Shown piece after piece: positions 1-5,902 of a stretch of 6,904 nt of DNA; the first letter of the stretch is position 1, and every line of letters starts with the position of its first letter. Under the pieces are notes generated by a model that was given only the letters and a program-made list of their open reading frames with translations, ran no database searches and was not told the origin of the DNA. The stretch covers positions 9,602 through 16,505 of the forward strand of contig DGYJ01000004.1 in assembly GCA_002396665.1 (NCBI GenBank), read 5' to 3'. This DNA comes from Bdellovibrionaceae bacterium UBA5009. Its GTDB lineage: Bacteria; Bdellovibrionota; Bdellovibrionia; Bdellovibrionales; Bdellovibrionaceae. Position numbers and translations under genes: made by a program.

Positions 1-1
1 T

Positions 2-658
2 GTCAATGGTCTTCAATTTGATGCCTGGGCCCTTCGCTTGGCTGGAGGGCAATTCCACGGCGAAATACTTGACGTCAGTAAGAATGTTAAAGCCCTTCAA
101 AATGGTCCCTACACAGATCCCCATGCATGGCAAAATCCCGAAAATGGCCTCTCCTATGCGCAAGCGATAGCCGATCGATTCTCACAAATTTATCCCTCAA
201 AAAAAGAGACTTACAAAAAAAATTTAGAAACTTTTGAAAAAAACGTCCACGAAATTATGGCGCAAAATATGAACTTATTATTGCCTTATAAAGGCCAAAA
301 AGCCCTGTCCACCCACGAAGCCTTTAATTATTTCACGCAGGCCTATGGCATTCATTTTGTTTCTTTTTATGGACTCAATACCGACAGCGAACTTCCGCCG
401 CAAAAAATCAAATCATTGCTTGAACTTGTCAAAAAAGAAAAAGTGAATGTGCTTTTTCTAGAGAATTCAAAGAATGATTCTGCGCTCAAAAATTTACTCA
501 AAAATGAAAATTTGATTATTGGTCAACCGCTCTTTTCCGATGCCCTGTCAAACAGCACTGGCCCCGCCAAAGACTACTTTGAATTGCTCAAGTACAATGC
601 CAAAACTGTGGCCGACGCCCTTAAAAAAGCGAACTCAATAACTCAAGGGCAAAAATAA
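2..658 (+). CDS. Zinc-type metal ABC transporter substrate-binding protein (ZnuA/TroA family), 5'-truncated
   Basis: Periplasmic metal-capture protein of a cluster A-I ABC importer. The frame is open from base 2, so the N-terminus (signal peptide and first His ligand) lies outside the window; 218 residues remain. A TTG at 38 is internal, because the upstream codons read NGLQFDAW, the family motif NGL-x-(F/L)-(E/D)-x-W. Visible ligands, numbered from the first codon, are His41 in DPHAW, His105 in STHEAFNYF and Asp180 in FSDALS. A His at the third site, where manganese binders usually have Glu, favours zinc (family knowledge). The segment just before DPHAW has no His-rich loop, unlike classical ZnuA. 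The tail GPAKDYFELLKYNAKTVADAL is the normal family C-terminus. The gene ends in a 16-bp tail-to-tail overlap with the next gene. No ZnuB or ZnuC is in view, so znuA itself is not assigned. Family call is firm; metal specificity is inferred. Confidence 0.93.
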   Translation, partial: VNGLQFDAWALRLAGGQFHGEILDVSKNVKALQNGPYTDPHAWQNPENGLSYAQAIADRFSQIYPSKKETYKKNLETFEKNVHEIMAQNMNLLLPYKGQKALSTHEAFNYFTQAYGIHFVSFYGLNTDSELPPQKIKSLLELVKKEKVNVLFLENSKNDSALKNLLKNENLIIGQPLFSDALSNSTGPAKDYFELLKYNAKTVADALKKANSITQGQK

Positions 659-939
659 GCTATTCCTGCAATTGCGGTCTCGTAACCACTGGCCGATTCA
701 ATCTTGACATAATTAGCCCCTTTCAAAGCGGCTTCCTTTTTAAGGTCGGCAATGGCCAAATCAACATTTGGCTTTTGGCTTAGAACTGTCCCTGTGACAC
801 GTCCCAAACTTTCACACTTTGAACCAGGCTCTTCTCTTGAAACCTTCACATTTGAAGCTTCAGGCCGAATTGGATGTGATGAACAAGACACCATAAGCCA
901 AAAAGCAATGAACGTAAGTAGAACAATGTTATTTTTCAT
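643..939 (-). CDS. DUF4156-like small lipoprotein
   Basis: Predicted 98-residue lipoprotein. Residues 1-18 form a short basic and hydrophobic signal ending LMVSC, so Cys19 is the probable lipidated residue. The mature part has the pattern of DUF4156-type enterobacterial lipoproteins: KCESLGRVTG at 41-50, then DLKKEAALKGANYVKI at 65-80, then GIAYFCP at the end. Cys42 and Cys97 are placed to form a disulfide. The frame is open upstream to 1098, but that extension has no lipoprotein features and would bury the lipobox. The ATG at 939 has a good Shine-Dalgarno (AGGAGA, 945-950) and is chosen. The gene diverges from the phnD-like gene with a 53-bp gap, and its last 16 bp overlap the metal-binding gene in the opposite direction. 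Molecular function is unknown; the family assignment is from motif memory, not a search. Confidence 0.82.
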   Translation of the reverse strand: MKNNIVLLTFIAFWLMVSCSSHPIRPEASNVKVSREEPGSKCESLGRVTGTVLSQKPNVDLAIADLKKEAALKGANYVKIESASGYETAIAGIAYFCP

Positions 940-944
940 AATTT

Positions 945-950
945 TCTCCT
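945..950 (-). promoter_or_regulatory. Shine-Dalgarno of the DUF4156-like gene
   Basis: On the minus strand AGGAGA lies 5 nt before the ATG at 939. It decides the start against the longer open frame reaching back to 1098. Confidence 0.75.
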
Positions 951-973
951 GGAAACTTGACTCTGATCCTAAC

Positions 974-996
974 TCATCCCATAGACAAAGGGATGA
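974..996 (+). promoter_or_regulatory. Inverted repeat covering the ribosome binding site and start codon of the phnD-like gene
   Basis: TCATCCC (974-980) and GGGATGA (990-996) are perfect 7-base inverted arms around a 9-base loop ATAGACAAA. The right arm contains the only purine-rich ribosome-binding candidate (AAAGGG, 987-992) and the ATG at 993-995. In the mRNA this would be a hairpin hiding the start; in DNA it could be a protein-binding dyad shared by the two divergent genes. The arms are seen directly; the role is inferred. Confidence 0.45.
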
Positions 997-1898
997 AAAA
1001 AAATCTTTTATCGATTGCATATATTGTGTGTCTCTTTGGCCTCTTGACAAGCTGCGAGTCAAAACACAGCCTCGGAAGTAAAGAAAAGCCGATTTCATTT
1101 TATATGATTCCAGGACAAGATGCCAGGGTCCTCGAAGTTCGCAGCCAGGTCATGAAGGCTTTTCTTGAAAAGGAAACAGGGCTTTCTTTTGAAATCAAAG
1201 TTCCCCTAAGCTACATTGCTGTCATCGAGTCCTTTGGCTCTAAACGGGCCGATATGGCCATCATCAACCCATTTGGATACATTCTAGCCCGCGAAAAATA
1301 CAATGTCACAGCAAGGCTACGTGGAATTCATTACGGTCGCTCGACTTACAACGGACAAATCATTGTTCGCGCAGACAAATACAAAAAGTTGGAAGAACTA
1401 AATAATAAAAAATTCGCATTTGTCGACCCAGCTTCAACTTCAGGTTACCTCATGCCTGCAGATCTTCTGAAAAAGAAGAAAATCAATATTAAAGAAGCCA
1501 TCTTTGCTGGCCAGCACGACAGCGTCGTACTCATGGTCTACCAAGGAAAAGTTGATGCCGGCGCAACATTTTATTCTCCAGACAATAAAGGACAACCCCA
1601 AGACGCTCGAAAATTAGTAAAAACACAATATCCCGATGTTTTTGAAAAAGTAAAAATTCTGACCCTGACAGACTCCATTCCCAATGATCCAATTATTTTT
1701 TCGGCAGAACTTCAGCCCGAGCTTCGAGAAAAAATCACAACCTCATTAAAAAAATTCGCCAATACGCCCGAAGGATCCCAGGTCCTCATGGATTTGTACA
1801 ATATGAGTAATTTGTCAGATACGACAGATGCTGATTACGACTCTGTCCGCGAAGCTCTTCTCGTCATGGGTAAAAGAGCAGGCGAATTTATAAAATAG
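993..1898 (+). CDS. PhnD-type phosphate/phosphite/phosphonate-binding lipoprotein
   Basis: 301-residue substrate-binding protein of the PhnD family, which captures phosphonates, phosphite or related oxyanions for an ABC importer. Residues 1-20 are a lipoprotein signal ending in the lipobox LLTSC, so Cys21 should be lipidated and anchor it in a membrane. Family landmarks in order: SFGSKRADMAIINPFGYILA (about 80-99), GQIIVRAD (121-128), the anion-binding loop FVDPASTSGYLMP (143-155), HDSVV (175-179), KVDAGATFYS (186-195) and SIPNDPIIF (228-236). In characterised PhnD proteins the Ser-Thr-Ser loop and the His contact the phosphonate group, and both are kept here. An upstream TTG at 957 would extend the frame by 12 residues, but ATG 993 gives a clean lipoprotein signal. 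AAAGGG touches the ATG with no spacer and sits in an inverted repeat. The gene stands alone: convergent with the next gene after 15 bp, with no PhnC or PhnE following. Ligand not determinable. Confidence 0.9.
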   Translation: MKKNLLSIAYIVCLFGLLTSCESKHSLGSKEKPISFYMIPGQDARVLEVRSQVMKAFLEKETGLSFEIKVPLSYIAVIESFGSKRADMAIINPFGYILAREKYNVTARLRGIHYGRSTYNGQIIVRADKYKKLEELNNKKFAFVDPASTSGYLMPADLLKKKKINIKEAIFAGQHDSVVLMVYQGKVDAGATFYSPDNKGQPQDARKLVKTQYPDVFEKVKILTLTDSIPNDPIIFSAELQPELREKITTSLKKFANTPEGSQVLMDLYNMSNLSDTTDADYDSVREALLVMGKRAGEFIK

Positions 1899-1913
1899 AT
1901 CCTTACAGCCGAC

Positions 1914-2555
1914 TTAGAATGGACGCTGCTGATGGGATCTATAAATTTCAACAAGATCCTCATCTTCAACTTGGGAAGCTGGGGTCACGGTTTGTCTTTC
2001 CCAAGGAATTCTTCCACCAAACCAATATTTCCAAAACGAAAAATCATAGGTTGGATTTTGATTTTGCAAATCTCTAAAGGTTTGCAAATGACCAACTTGG
2101 ACCCCAAGTATTTTATAAAAAATATCGTACACAAATTTGGAACAGAACATTTTAGAAGTATTGTAATTAAAGCCTAGATCGTAAGGCTTTCCCATTCGTT
2201 GATCAATTTCAGAAATTAATTCGGATTTCTTATTTTCAGGAAAACTCGATTTCAAGCGATGAATTTCAAAGTACTTTTTATATCCACGCTGAATAAAGTG
2301 ACAAAATTCAGTTTTTCGTGAAAACGGAATCAAACTTTCAGCCACCATCCACTTCCCATTTTCAGATTTAAAAACAATCCCCAAATGACTTGTCCAAGAA
2401 TTGGTTGCTGCAGCTAACTGCCTAAAGACGACATTGGAAAGGCCGAAGAAAACCAAATCGCCATCTCTTAATCGAGATTCTGTCTGCAGGCAGTTTTCTG
2501 CAAAAGAAACCTGCACCGTTAAAAGAAAAAAGGTAACAATAAGATATTTGAACAT
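1914..2555 (-). CDS. Secreted YiiX/YebB-like permuted papain-fold hydrolase (C92-like family)
   Basis: 213-residue protein with a cleavable Sec signal (hydrophobic 4-14, likely cut after Ala19 in VSFA-EN), so periplasmic or secreted. The mature part is one domain of the circularly permuted NlpC/P60 (papain-like) class: RDGDLVFF at 30-37, then TSHLGIVF at 55-62 with the catalytic His57, VAES at 71-74 with a candidate acid Glu73, and FCSKFVYDIF at 137-146 with the nucleophile Cys138. In this class His precedes Cys, as seen here. Relatives are cysteine amidases or lipid-related hydrolases whose substrates are mostly unknown. Residues 190-213 form an extra polar, acidic tail. Start choice: GTG 2561 and ATG 2555 are both in frame; the ATG has a weak AAGTGAAA before it and is preferred, though GTG would add only Met-Lys. 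Convergent with the phnD-like gene, divergent from the metalloprotease gene; no operon partner. Confidence 0.83.
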   Translation of the reverse strand: MFKYLIVTFFLLTVQVSFAENCLQTESRLRDGDLVFFGLSNVVFRQLAAATNSWTSHLGIVFKSENGKWMVAESLIPFSRKTEFCHFIQRGYKKYFEIHRLKSSFPENKKSELISEIDQRMGKPYDLGFNYNTSKMFCSKFVYDIFYKILGVQVGHLQTFRDLQNQNPTYDFSFWKYWFGGRIPWERQTVTPASQVEDEDLVEIYRSHQQRPF

Positions 2556-2598
2556 TTTCACTTAAATATTAGATTCAAGAGTCTATTCCCTGTCCATG

Positions 2599-2640
2599 AA
2601 AGAGCTGACCCTGCAAGTCAAAGGTCTAGCTTTTTTCTTG
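2599..2640 (+). terminator. Terminator-like hairpin with T-tract, in a divergent intergenic region
   Basis: AAAGAGCTGACC (2599-2610) can pair with GGTCTAGCTTTTT (2623-2635). There is one bulged T at 2627 and one G-T pair, around a 12-base loop, and the second arm runs into TTTTTT (2631-2636) then CTTG. That is the shape of an intrinsic terminator for plus-strand transcription. Both flanking genes point away from it, so it does not end either one. It would stop transcripts running antisense through the C92-like gene from the left, or end a small RNA. Folding not calculated. Confidence 0.5.
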
Positions 2641-2670
2641 TCTGCCCAGATTTAGTCACCTAGCCTTTTG

Positions 2671-2676
2671 TATAAC
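2671..2676 (+). promoter_or_regulatory. Candidate -10 box of the metalloprotease operon
   Basis: TATAAC matches the sigma-70 -10 consensus at five of six positions. A start point about 7 bases downstream (around 2683) leaves a short leader just holding the GGAGGG Shine-Dalgarno (2687-2692) before ATG 2700. No convincing -35 box is seen 16-18 bases upstream, so activation by a regulator or an alternative sigma factor is possible. Confidence 0.4.
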
Positions 2677-2686
2677 AACGTTTCAT

Positions 2687-2692
2687 GGAGGG
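2687..2692 (+). promoter_or_regulatory. Shine-Dalgarno of the metalloprotease gene
   Basis: GGAGGG with 7-base spacing to ATG 2700. It overlaps the in-frame upstream ATG at 2685, which rules that earlier codon out as the start. Confidence 0.8.
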
Positions 2693-2699
2693 AAATATT

Positions 2700-3641
2700 A
2701 TGAAACACATCATTGGATTGATGATTCTGCTTTCGTTCGCTAAGTCTCAGGCGCAAATTGGAAATACCTATGGATTCCAACAGTACCGAAACCCACAACT
2801 AAAATCGACATTACCACCAAATAATTTGCATCTTTACGATCGCGTAAATCGTACTGCAAATATTTCAGAACAACGATTCAATGAAATCATTGATCAAGTG
2901 ATGAACATTTGGGTTCCGATTGCCCAAGCTAAAGGCGTTAAGTTGGTCGTTGATAAAAAATGGACAGATTCAACTGTGAACGCATTTGCTTCTCAAAGCG
3001 GCAACACTTGGAAAGTAGCAATGTTCGGTGGACTGGCACGTCGCCCTGAAGTTACAGAGGACGGATTTGCTCTTGTCGTCTGTCATGAACTAGGTCATCA
3101 CTTCGGTGGATATTCTTTTTATGGCAAATCTGATTGGGCTTCTGCAGAGGGCGAATCTGATTATTTTGCCACAAATGTTTGTGCAAAAATGATCTGGGGT
3201 AACCAGGTTCAAACAAATGTTCGCTTCATGCGCCTTCGCAACATTCCACAAACAGTATCTGACGCTTGCGCAACAGCTTGGCCAAATAATCAAAATGCTC
3301 AAGGCTGGTGTGTTCGTGCAGCGGCTGGCGGATATTCATTGGCAAGCTTACTTGCTGCTTTAGGTGGTCAAGGCGCTCCAAGTTTCGATACACCTGACAA
3401 AACTGTTGTAGCAAAAACAAACGTCAATCATCCAAAAGGCCAATGCCGATTAGATACGTATTTTGCCGGAGCACTTTGCACACAAAAGTTTGATCTCAAT
3501 GTTATTCCAGCGAAAAATCACCCACAAGGACAAGACAGTCCAGCAGCTGAACTTGAGGCTTCAAAATACTCTTGCTTCAAGGCTCAAGGATTTCAAATTG
3601 GCAGTCGCCCTTCTTGCTGGTTTAAAGCATTGAATAACTAG
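2700..3641 (+). CDS. Secreted HExxH zinc metalloprotease (M48-like gluzincin)
   Basis: 313-residue exported protein. Signal peptide 1-19, likely cut at SQA-QI, so the mature enzyme begins with Gln. The catalytic centre is VVCHELGHHFGG, with zinc ligands His129 and His133 and general base Glu130. Downstream, ASAEGESDYFATNVC (147-161) supplies the third ligand, Glu150 or Glu152, followed by Asp154; the E-x-x-x-D arrangement resembles M48 peptidases. There are no transmembrane helices after the signal, so it is soluble, unlike HtpX/CAAX-type M48 enzymes. Eight cysteines (128, 161, 190, 204, 249, 260, 292, 306) suggest disulfides in an oxidising compartment. The C-terminal third has NHPKGQCRLDTYFAGALC (243-260), and NHPxGQ recurs at 273-278; its role is unknown. 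All 12 Arg codons are CGN, unlike the AGA and CGG seen in the DUF885 gene, hinting at higher expression. The small secreted gene follows after 11 bp. Substrate unknown. Confidence 0.85.
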   Translation: MKHIIGLMILLSFAKSQAQIGNTYGFQQYRNPQLKSTLPPNNLHLYDRVNRTANISEQRFNEIIDQVMNIWVPIAQAKGVKLVVDKKWTDSTVNAFASQSGNTWKVAMFGGLARRPEVTEDGFALVVCHELGHHFGGYSFYGKSDWASAEGESDYFATNVCAKMIWGNQVQTNVRFMRLRNIPQTVSDACATAWPNNQNAQGWCVRAAAGGYSLASLLAALGGQGAPSFDTPDKTVVAKTNVNHPKGQCRLDTYFAGALCTQKFDLNVIPAKNHPQGQDSPAAELEASKYSCFKAQGFQIGSRPSCWFKALNN

Positions 3642-3652
3642 ATTGAAGTAAA

Positions 3653-4018
3653 ATGAAAAAATTGCTTTCGTTCGTTTTTATTATTTTAGCAACGACCTCT
3701 TCTGCAAAAGCAGATGAGGTCGCTTCTTCAGAAAATCGGGCAGTTCAAGTCCGTTTTTTTGGTGGACTCACTGGATTTGACGAAGGCGCTTACCGTGCGA
3801 TCAAATCTTCAATGGCTAGTCTACTTGTTGACGGAATGATTAATCACTTCGTAACCACAGAGATCGGCCTCGAAGGTGGTTCTGAATTTTGTGTAGAACT
3901 TAACAATAATCCGGATCTTAAAATAGAAATTGTTACTCGTATTCTAAGTACAATTAAGCCCAGTGATGTCACAACTTATAGTTTTGAAGAAAAAGTCTCT
4001 TGTTTTAACAAAAAATAA
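3653..4018 (+). CDS. Small secreted protein of unknown function, cotranscribed with the metalloprotease
   Basis: 121 residues, not recognised. A clear Sec signal (MKKLL start, hydrophobic 4-14) ends in AKA at 18-20, giving a mature chain of about 101 residues. It has two cysteines, Cys80 and Cys117, that could form one disulfide. The chain has a Gly-rich segment RFFGGLTGFDEGAYRAI (34-50), a probable helix at 44-60, and alternating strand-like stretches such as LKIEIVTRIL (89-98). Start ATG 3653 has only a weak GAAGTAAA before it and lies 11 bp after the protease stop, so it is very probably read from the same mRNA. Size, export and position would fit an inhibitor, chaperone or adaptor of the protease, but nothing in the sequence proves this. 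It ends 24 bp before the stop of the convergent DUF885 gene, with no clear terminator between. Confidence 0.75.
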   Translation: MKKLLSFVFIILATTSSAKADEVASSENRAVQVRFFGGLTGFDEGAYRAIKSSMASLLVDGMINHFVTTEIGLEGGSEFCVELNNNPDLKIEIVTRILSTIKPSDVTTYSFEEKVSCFNKK

Positions 4019-4042
4019 TCATTTGTTCTTTAATAATTCGCC

Positions 4043-5902
4043 TTACCGTGCAGCCTCTTGATCAAGCCATTCCTTAAATTTCTTTTCTAAAATATCCATA
4101 GGCAAAGCACCATTTTTTAATACAACATCATGAAATTTACGAATATCAAATTTAGTCTTCAGCCGATCCTTTGCCATCTCTCTAAGCTGTAAAAATTTAA
4201 GCTGCCCCACTTTGTAGGCCAATGCTTGGCCTGGCCAACTGATGTATCTATCGATTTCATTTTCTGATTGAATTTTCGATTTTGGAACCATGTCCATAAA
4301 ATAGCTTAATGCTTTTTCTTTTGACCATCCCATCGAGTGCATTCCTGTATCGACCACCAAACGCACTGACCTCCACATTTCATAAACTAATTGCCCATAC
4401 TTCGAATAGGGATCTTTATAAAGGCCTAATTGATCGCCAAGGCTCTCTGCATACAATCCCCAACCTTCGATAAATGCTGTGTAAGACTCATTCTTGCGAA
4501 ACTCAGGTAACTCGCCCATTTCTTGCGCCAATGCAATTTGCAAGTGGTGTCCAGGAACAGCTTCATGGGCCGTAAGGACTTCCATTTCCCAACGGGGCCG
4601 CGATTTTAAATCATACGTATTGGCTTCAAAATATCCAGCTCTTCCTGAAGCCAAACTTCCTTGCATATAGTAAGCCGTTGGCGCTGATCCTGATTTATAG
4701 TCAGGCATCGCTCGCACTCCATAGGTCAATCTGGGAAGTTGAACAAAAAGTTTTGGTAGCTCGGGGTCAATTCTTTTTGCAATACTTCGATATTCTGAAA
4801 TTAAATTTTTTGCATCATCAAAAAAGAATTGCTGATCAGATAAAAGAAATTGATGAAAATCGTTTCTGCTTCCTTTAAATTTCAACTCATCACGGACCCT
4901 ATCCATTTCCAACTTAATTCTTTCAACTTCTTTCAAACCAATTTGATGTATTTCTTCTGCCGTTATGGAACTGGTGGTGTGCGAAGCGACAAGGACCTCA
5001 TACCACTTCTTGCCATTTGGCAAAGAACTCCAAGAAATACTTTCCCTGCATTTAGGAATGTAAACATTCTCAACATAATTTTGAAGTTTTTTAAGAGCTG
5101 GAATTGCCGAATTTTTTAAAACGAACTCGGCTTCGCTTTTCAAAGACTGACGTGCCTTATCTGGAAAATGTTCAGGCATTTTTTTAAATGAACTTAACAG
5201 AGGATTATCTGCTAAATTCTCATTTGTTATTGCTTGAAACTGTGCAGGAACTTTCTGCATTAAAAATTTGACTTGGACGACTCCAGCATCCACCCCTAAT
5301 TTCATCAGCTCTATTGTTTGATCAACTTGGACAGGCAAACTTTTCAGCCTAGATATTCTGTCTTCATAATCTCGTAATGTTAATTGAGGGGCCGACTCCA
5401 GAAGATCTGGCAAATCAATTTGTAGCCCTGACATTTGATCAATTGGCAAAAGCTCCTTGGGAAATTGAGCCTCTACAAGGGATTGTTTAGATTTGTACTT
5501 TGCAAGAATCAAAGTTGTATTATTCGAAGCATTGAGCCGATCCTCTGGTATTGTCGACAGCACTCGGTCGATGCACTGATCAAGCTGCTTTCGTGCCTCT
5601 ATTGCCTTGATGCTTCGATCACTCAACAAATGATTACGTCCTGGGAAACCAACGTATGTAGCCCACTCCGGGTAATCTTCCATCCAGCTTGTCCACTGAA
5701 AATCCAAAACTTGTTTCAATTGCTCATTGGCATCAGGGCTATTTTTTTTAAACTTGAATGACTCACATGTTTTAATTTTAAAATCAATTCCTGAAACAGG
5801 CGGAGCTTTCGAAAAAGCCACTTCCCAACTTATTAGCAATAAAAATATAGCCCAATAGGATTTCAACTTTATAAAAAAGAATTTCATAATTTGATGATTC
5901 AT
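4043..5902 (-). CDS. Secreted DUF885 family metallopeptidase-like protein, full length
   Basis: 619-residue member of the DUF885 family, zinc-peptidase-like proteins with an HExxxGHH signature. A long signal (hydrophobic 18-25, basic residues before it) probably ends near FSKA (30-33), so it is exported, likely periplasmic. The first 400 residues are mostly helical and variable. The conserved catalytic half holds TAHEAVPGHHLQIAL (444-458) with His446, Glu447, His452 and His453, then FIEGWGLYAESLG (477-489) with Glu479 as a candidate third ligand. The family blocks RLVVDTGMHSMGWSKEKAL (514-532) and YISWPGQALAYKVGQ (553-567) follow. Length matches the family and nothing looks broken. Start: ATG 5902 is 5 bases from GGAGA (5908-5912); TTG 5914 overlaps that site and ATG 5887 lacks one. 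The start shares one base with the upstream stop (TGATG), so translation is likely coupled. Substrate unknown; peptidase activity is inferred from the family. Confidence 0.9.
   Translation of the reverse strand: MNHQIMKFFFIKLKSYWAIFLLLISWEVAFSKAPPVSGIDFKIKTCESFKFKKNSPDANEQLKQVLDFQWTSWMEDYPEWATYVGFPGRNHLLSDRSIKAIEARKQLDQCIDRVLSTIPEDRLNASNNTTLILAKYKSKQSLVEAQFPKELLPIDQMSGLQIDLPDLLESAPQLTLRDYEDRISRLKSLPVQVDQTIELMKLGVDAGVVQVKFLMQKVPAQFQAITNENLADNPLLSSFKKMPEHFPDKARQSLKSEAEFVLKNSAIPALKKLQNYVENVYIPKCRESISWSSLPNGKKWYEVLVASHTTSSITAEEIHQIGLKEVERIKLEMDRVRDELKFKGSRNDFHQFLLSDQQFFFDDAKNLISEYRSIAKRIDPELPKLFVQLPRLTYGVRAMPDYKSGSAPTAYYMQGSLASGRAGYFEANTYDLKSRPRWEMEVLTAHEAVPGHHLQIALAQEMGELPEFRKNESYTAFIEGWGLYAESLGDQLGLYKDPYSKYGQLVYEMWRSVRLVVDTGMHSMGWSKEKALSYFMDMVPKSKIQSENEIDRYISWPGQALAYKVGQLKFLQLREMAKDRLKTKFDIRKFHDVVLKNGALPMDILEKKFKEWLDQEAAR

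Noticed and set aside
617..650. GCCCTT / AAGGGC inverted repeat at the end of the metal-binding gene
   Set aside because: The 22-base loop is long and the right arm is followed by A residues, not T, so it is not a terminator on the plus strand; the minus strand also lacks a T-tract after it.
957..992. TTG start at 957 for the phnD-like gene
   Set aside because: It adds 12 polar residues before a complete lipoprotein signal and has no good ribosome binding site.
752..1081. Plus-strand open frame of 109 codons
   Set aside because: It is the antisense shadow of the DUF4156-like gene and overlaps the phnD-like start; no protein features.
940..1098. N-terminal extension of the DUF4156-like gene back to 1098
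   Set aside because: It would place the lipobox in mid-protein, overlap the phnD-like gene start, and ignore the good Shine-Dalgarno at 945-950.
2592..2621. TTGACT-type promoter (minus strand, 2616-2621) for the C92-like gene
   Set aside because: The hexamer is good but no acceptable -10 box lies 16-18 bases on, and it falls in the loop of the hairpin; TAATAT at 2566-2571 is too close to the start unless the mRNA is leaderless.
4000..4030. AT-rich AACAAA / TTTGTT repeat at the end of the small secreted gene
   Set aside because: The stem is short and almost all A-T, with only a CTTT run after it; too weak to call a terminator.
5435..5761. Plus-strand open frame of 108 codons
   Set aside because: It lies wholly antisense to the conserved DUF885 gene and has no start signal or recognisable domain.
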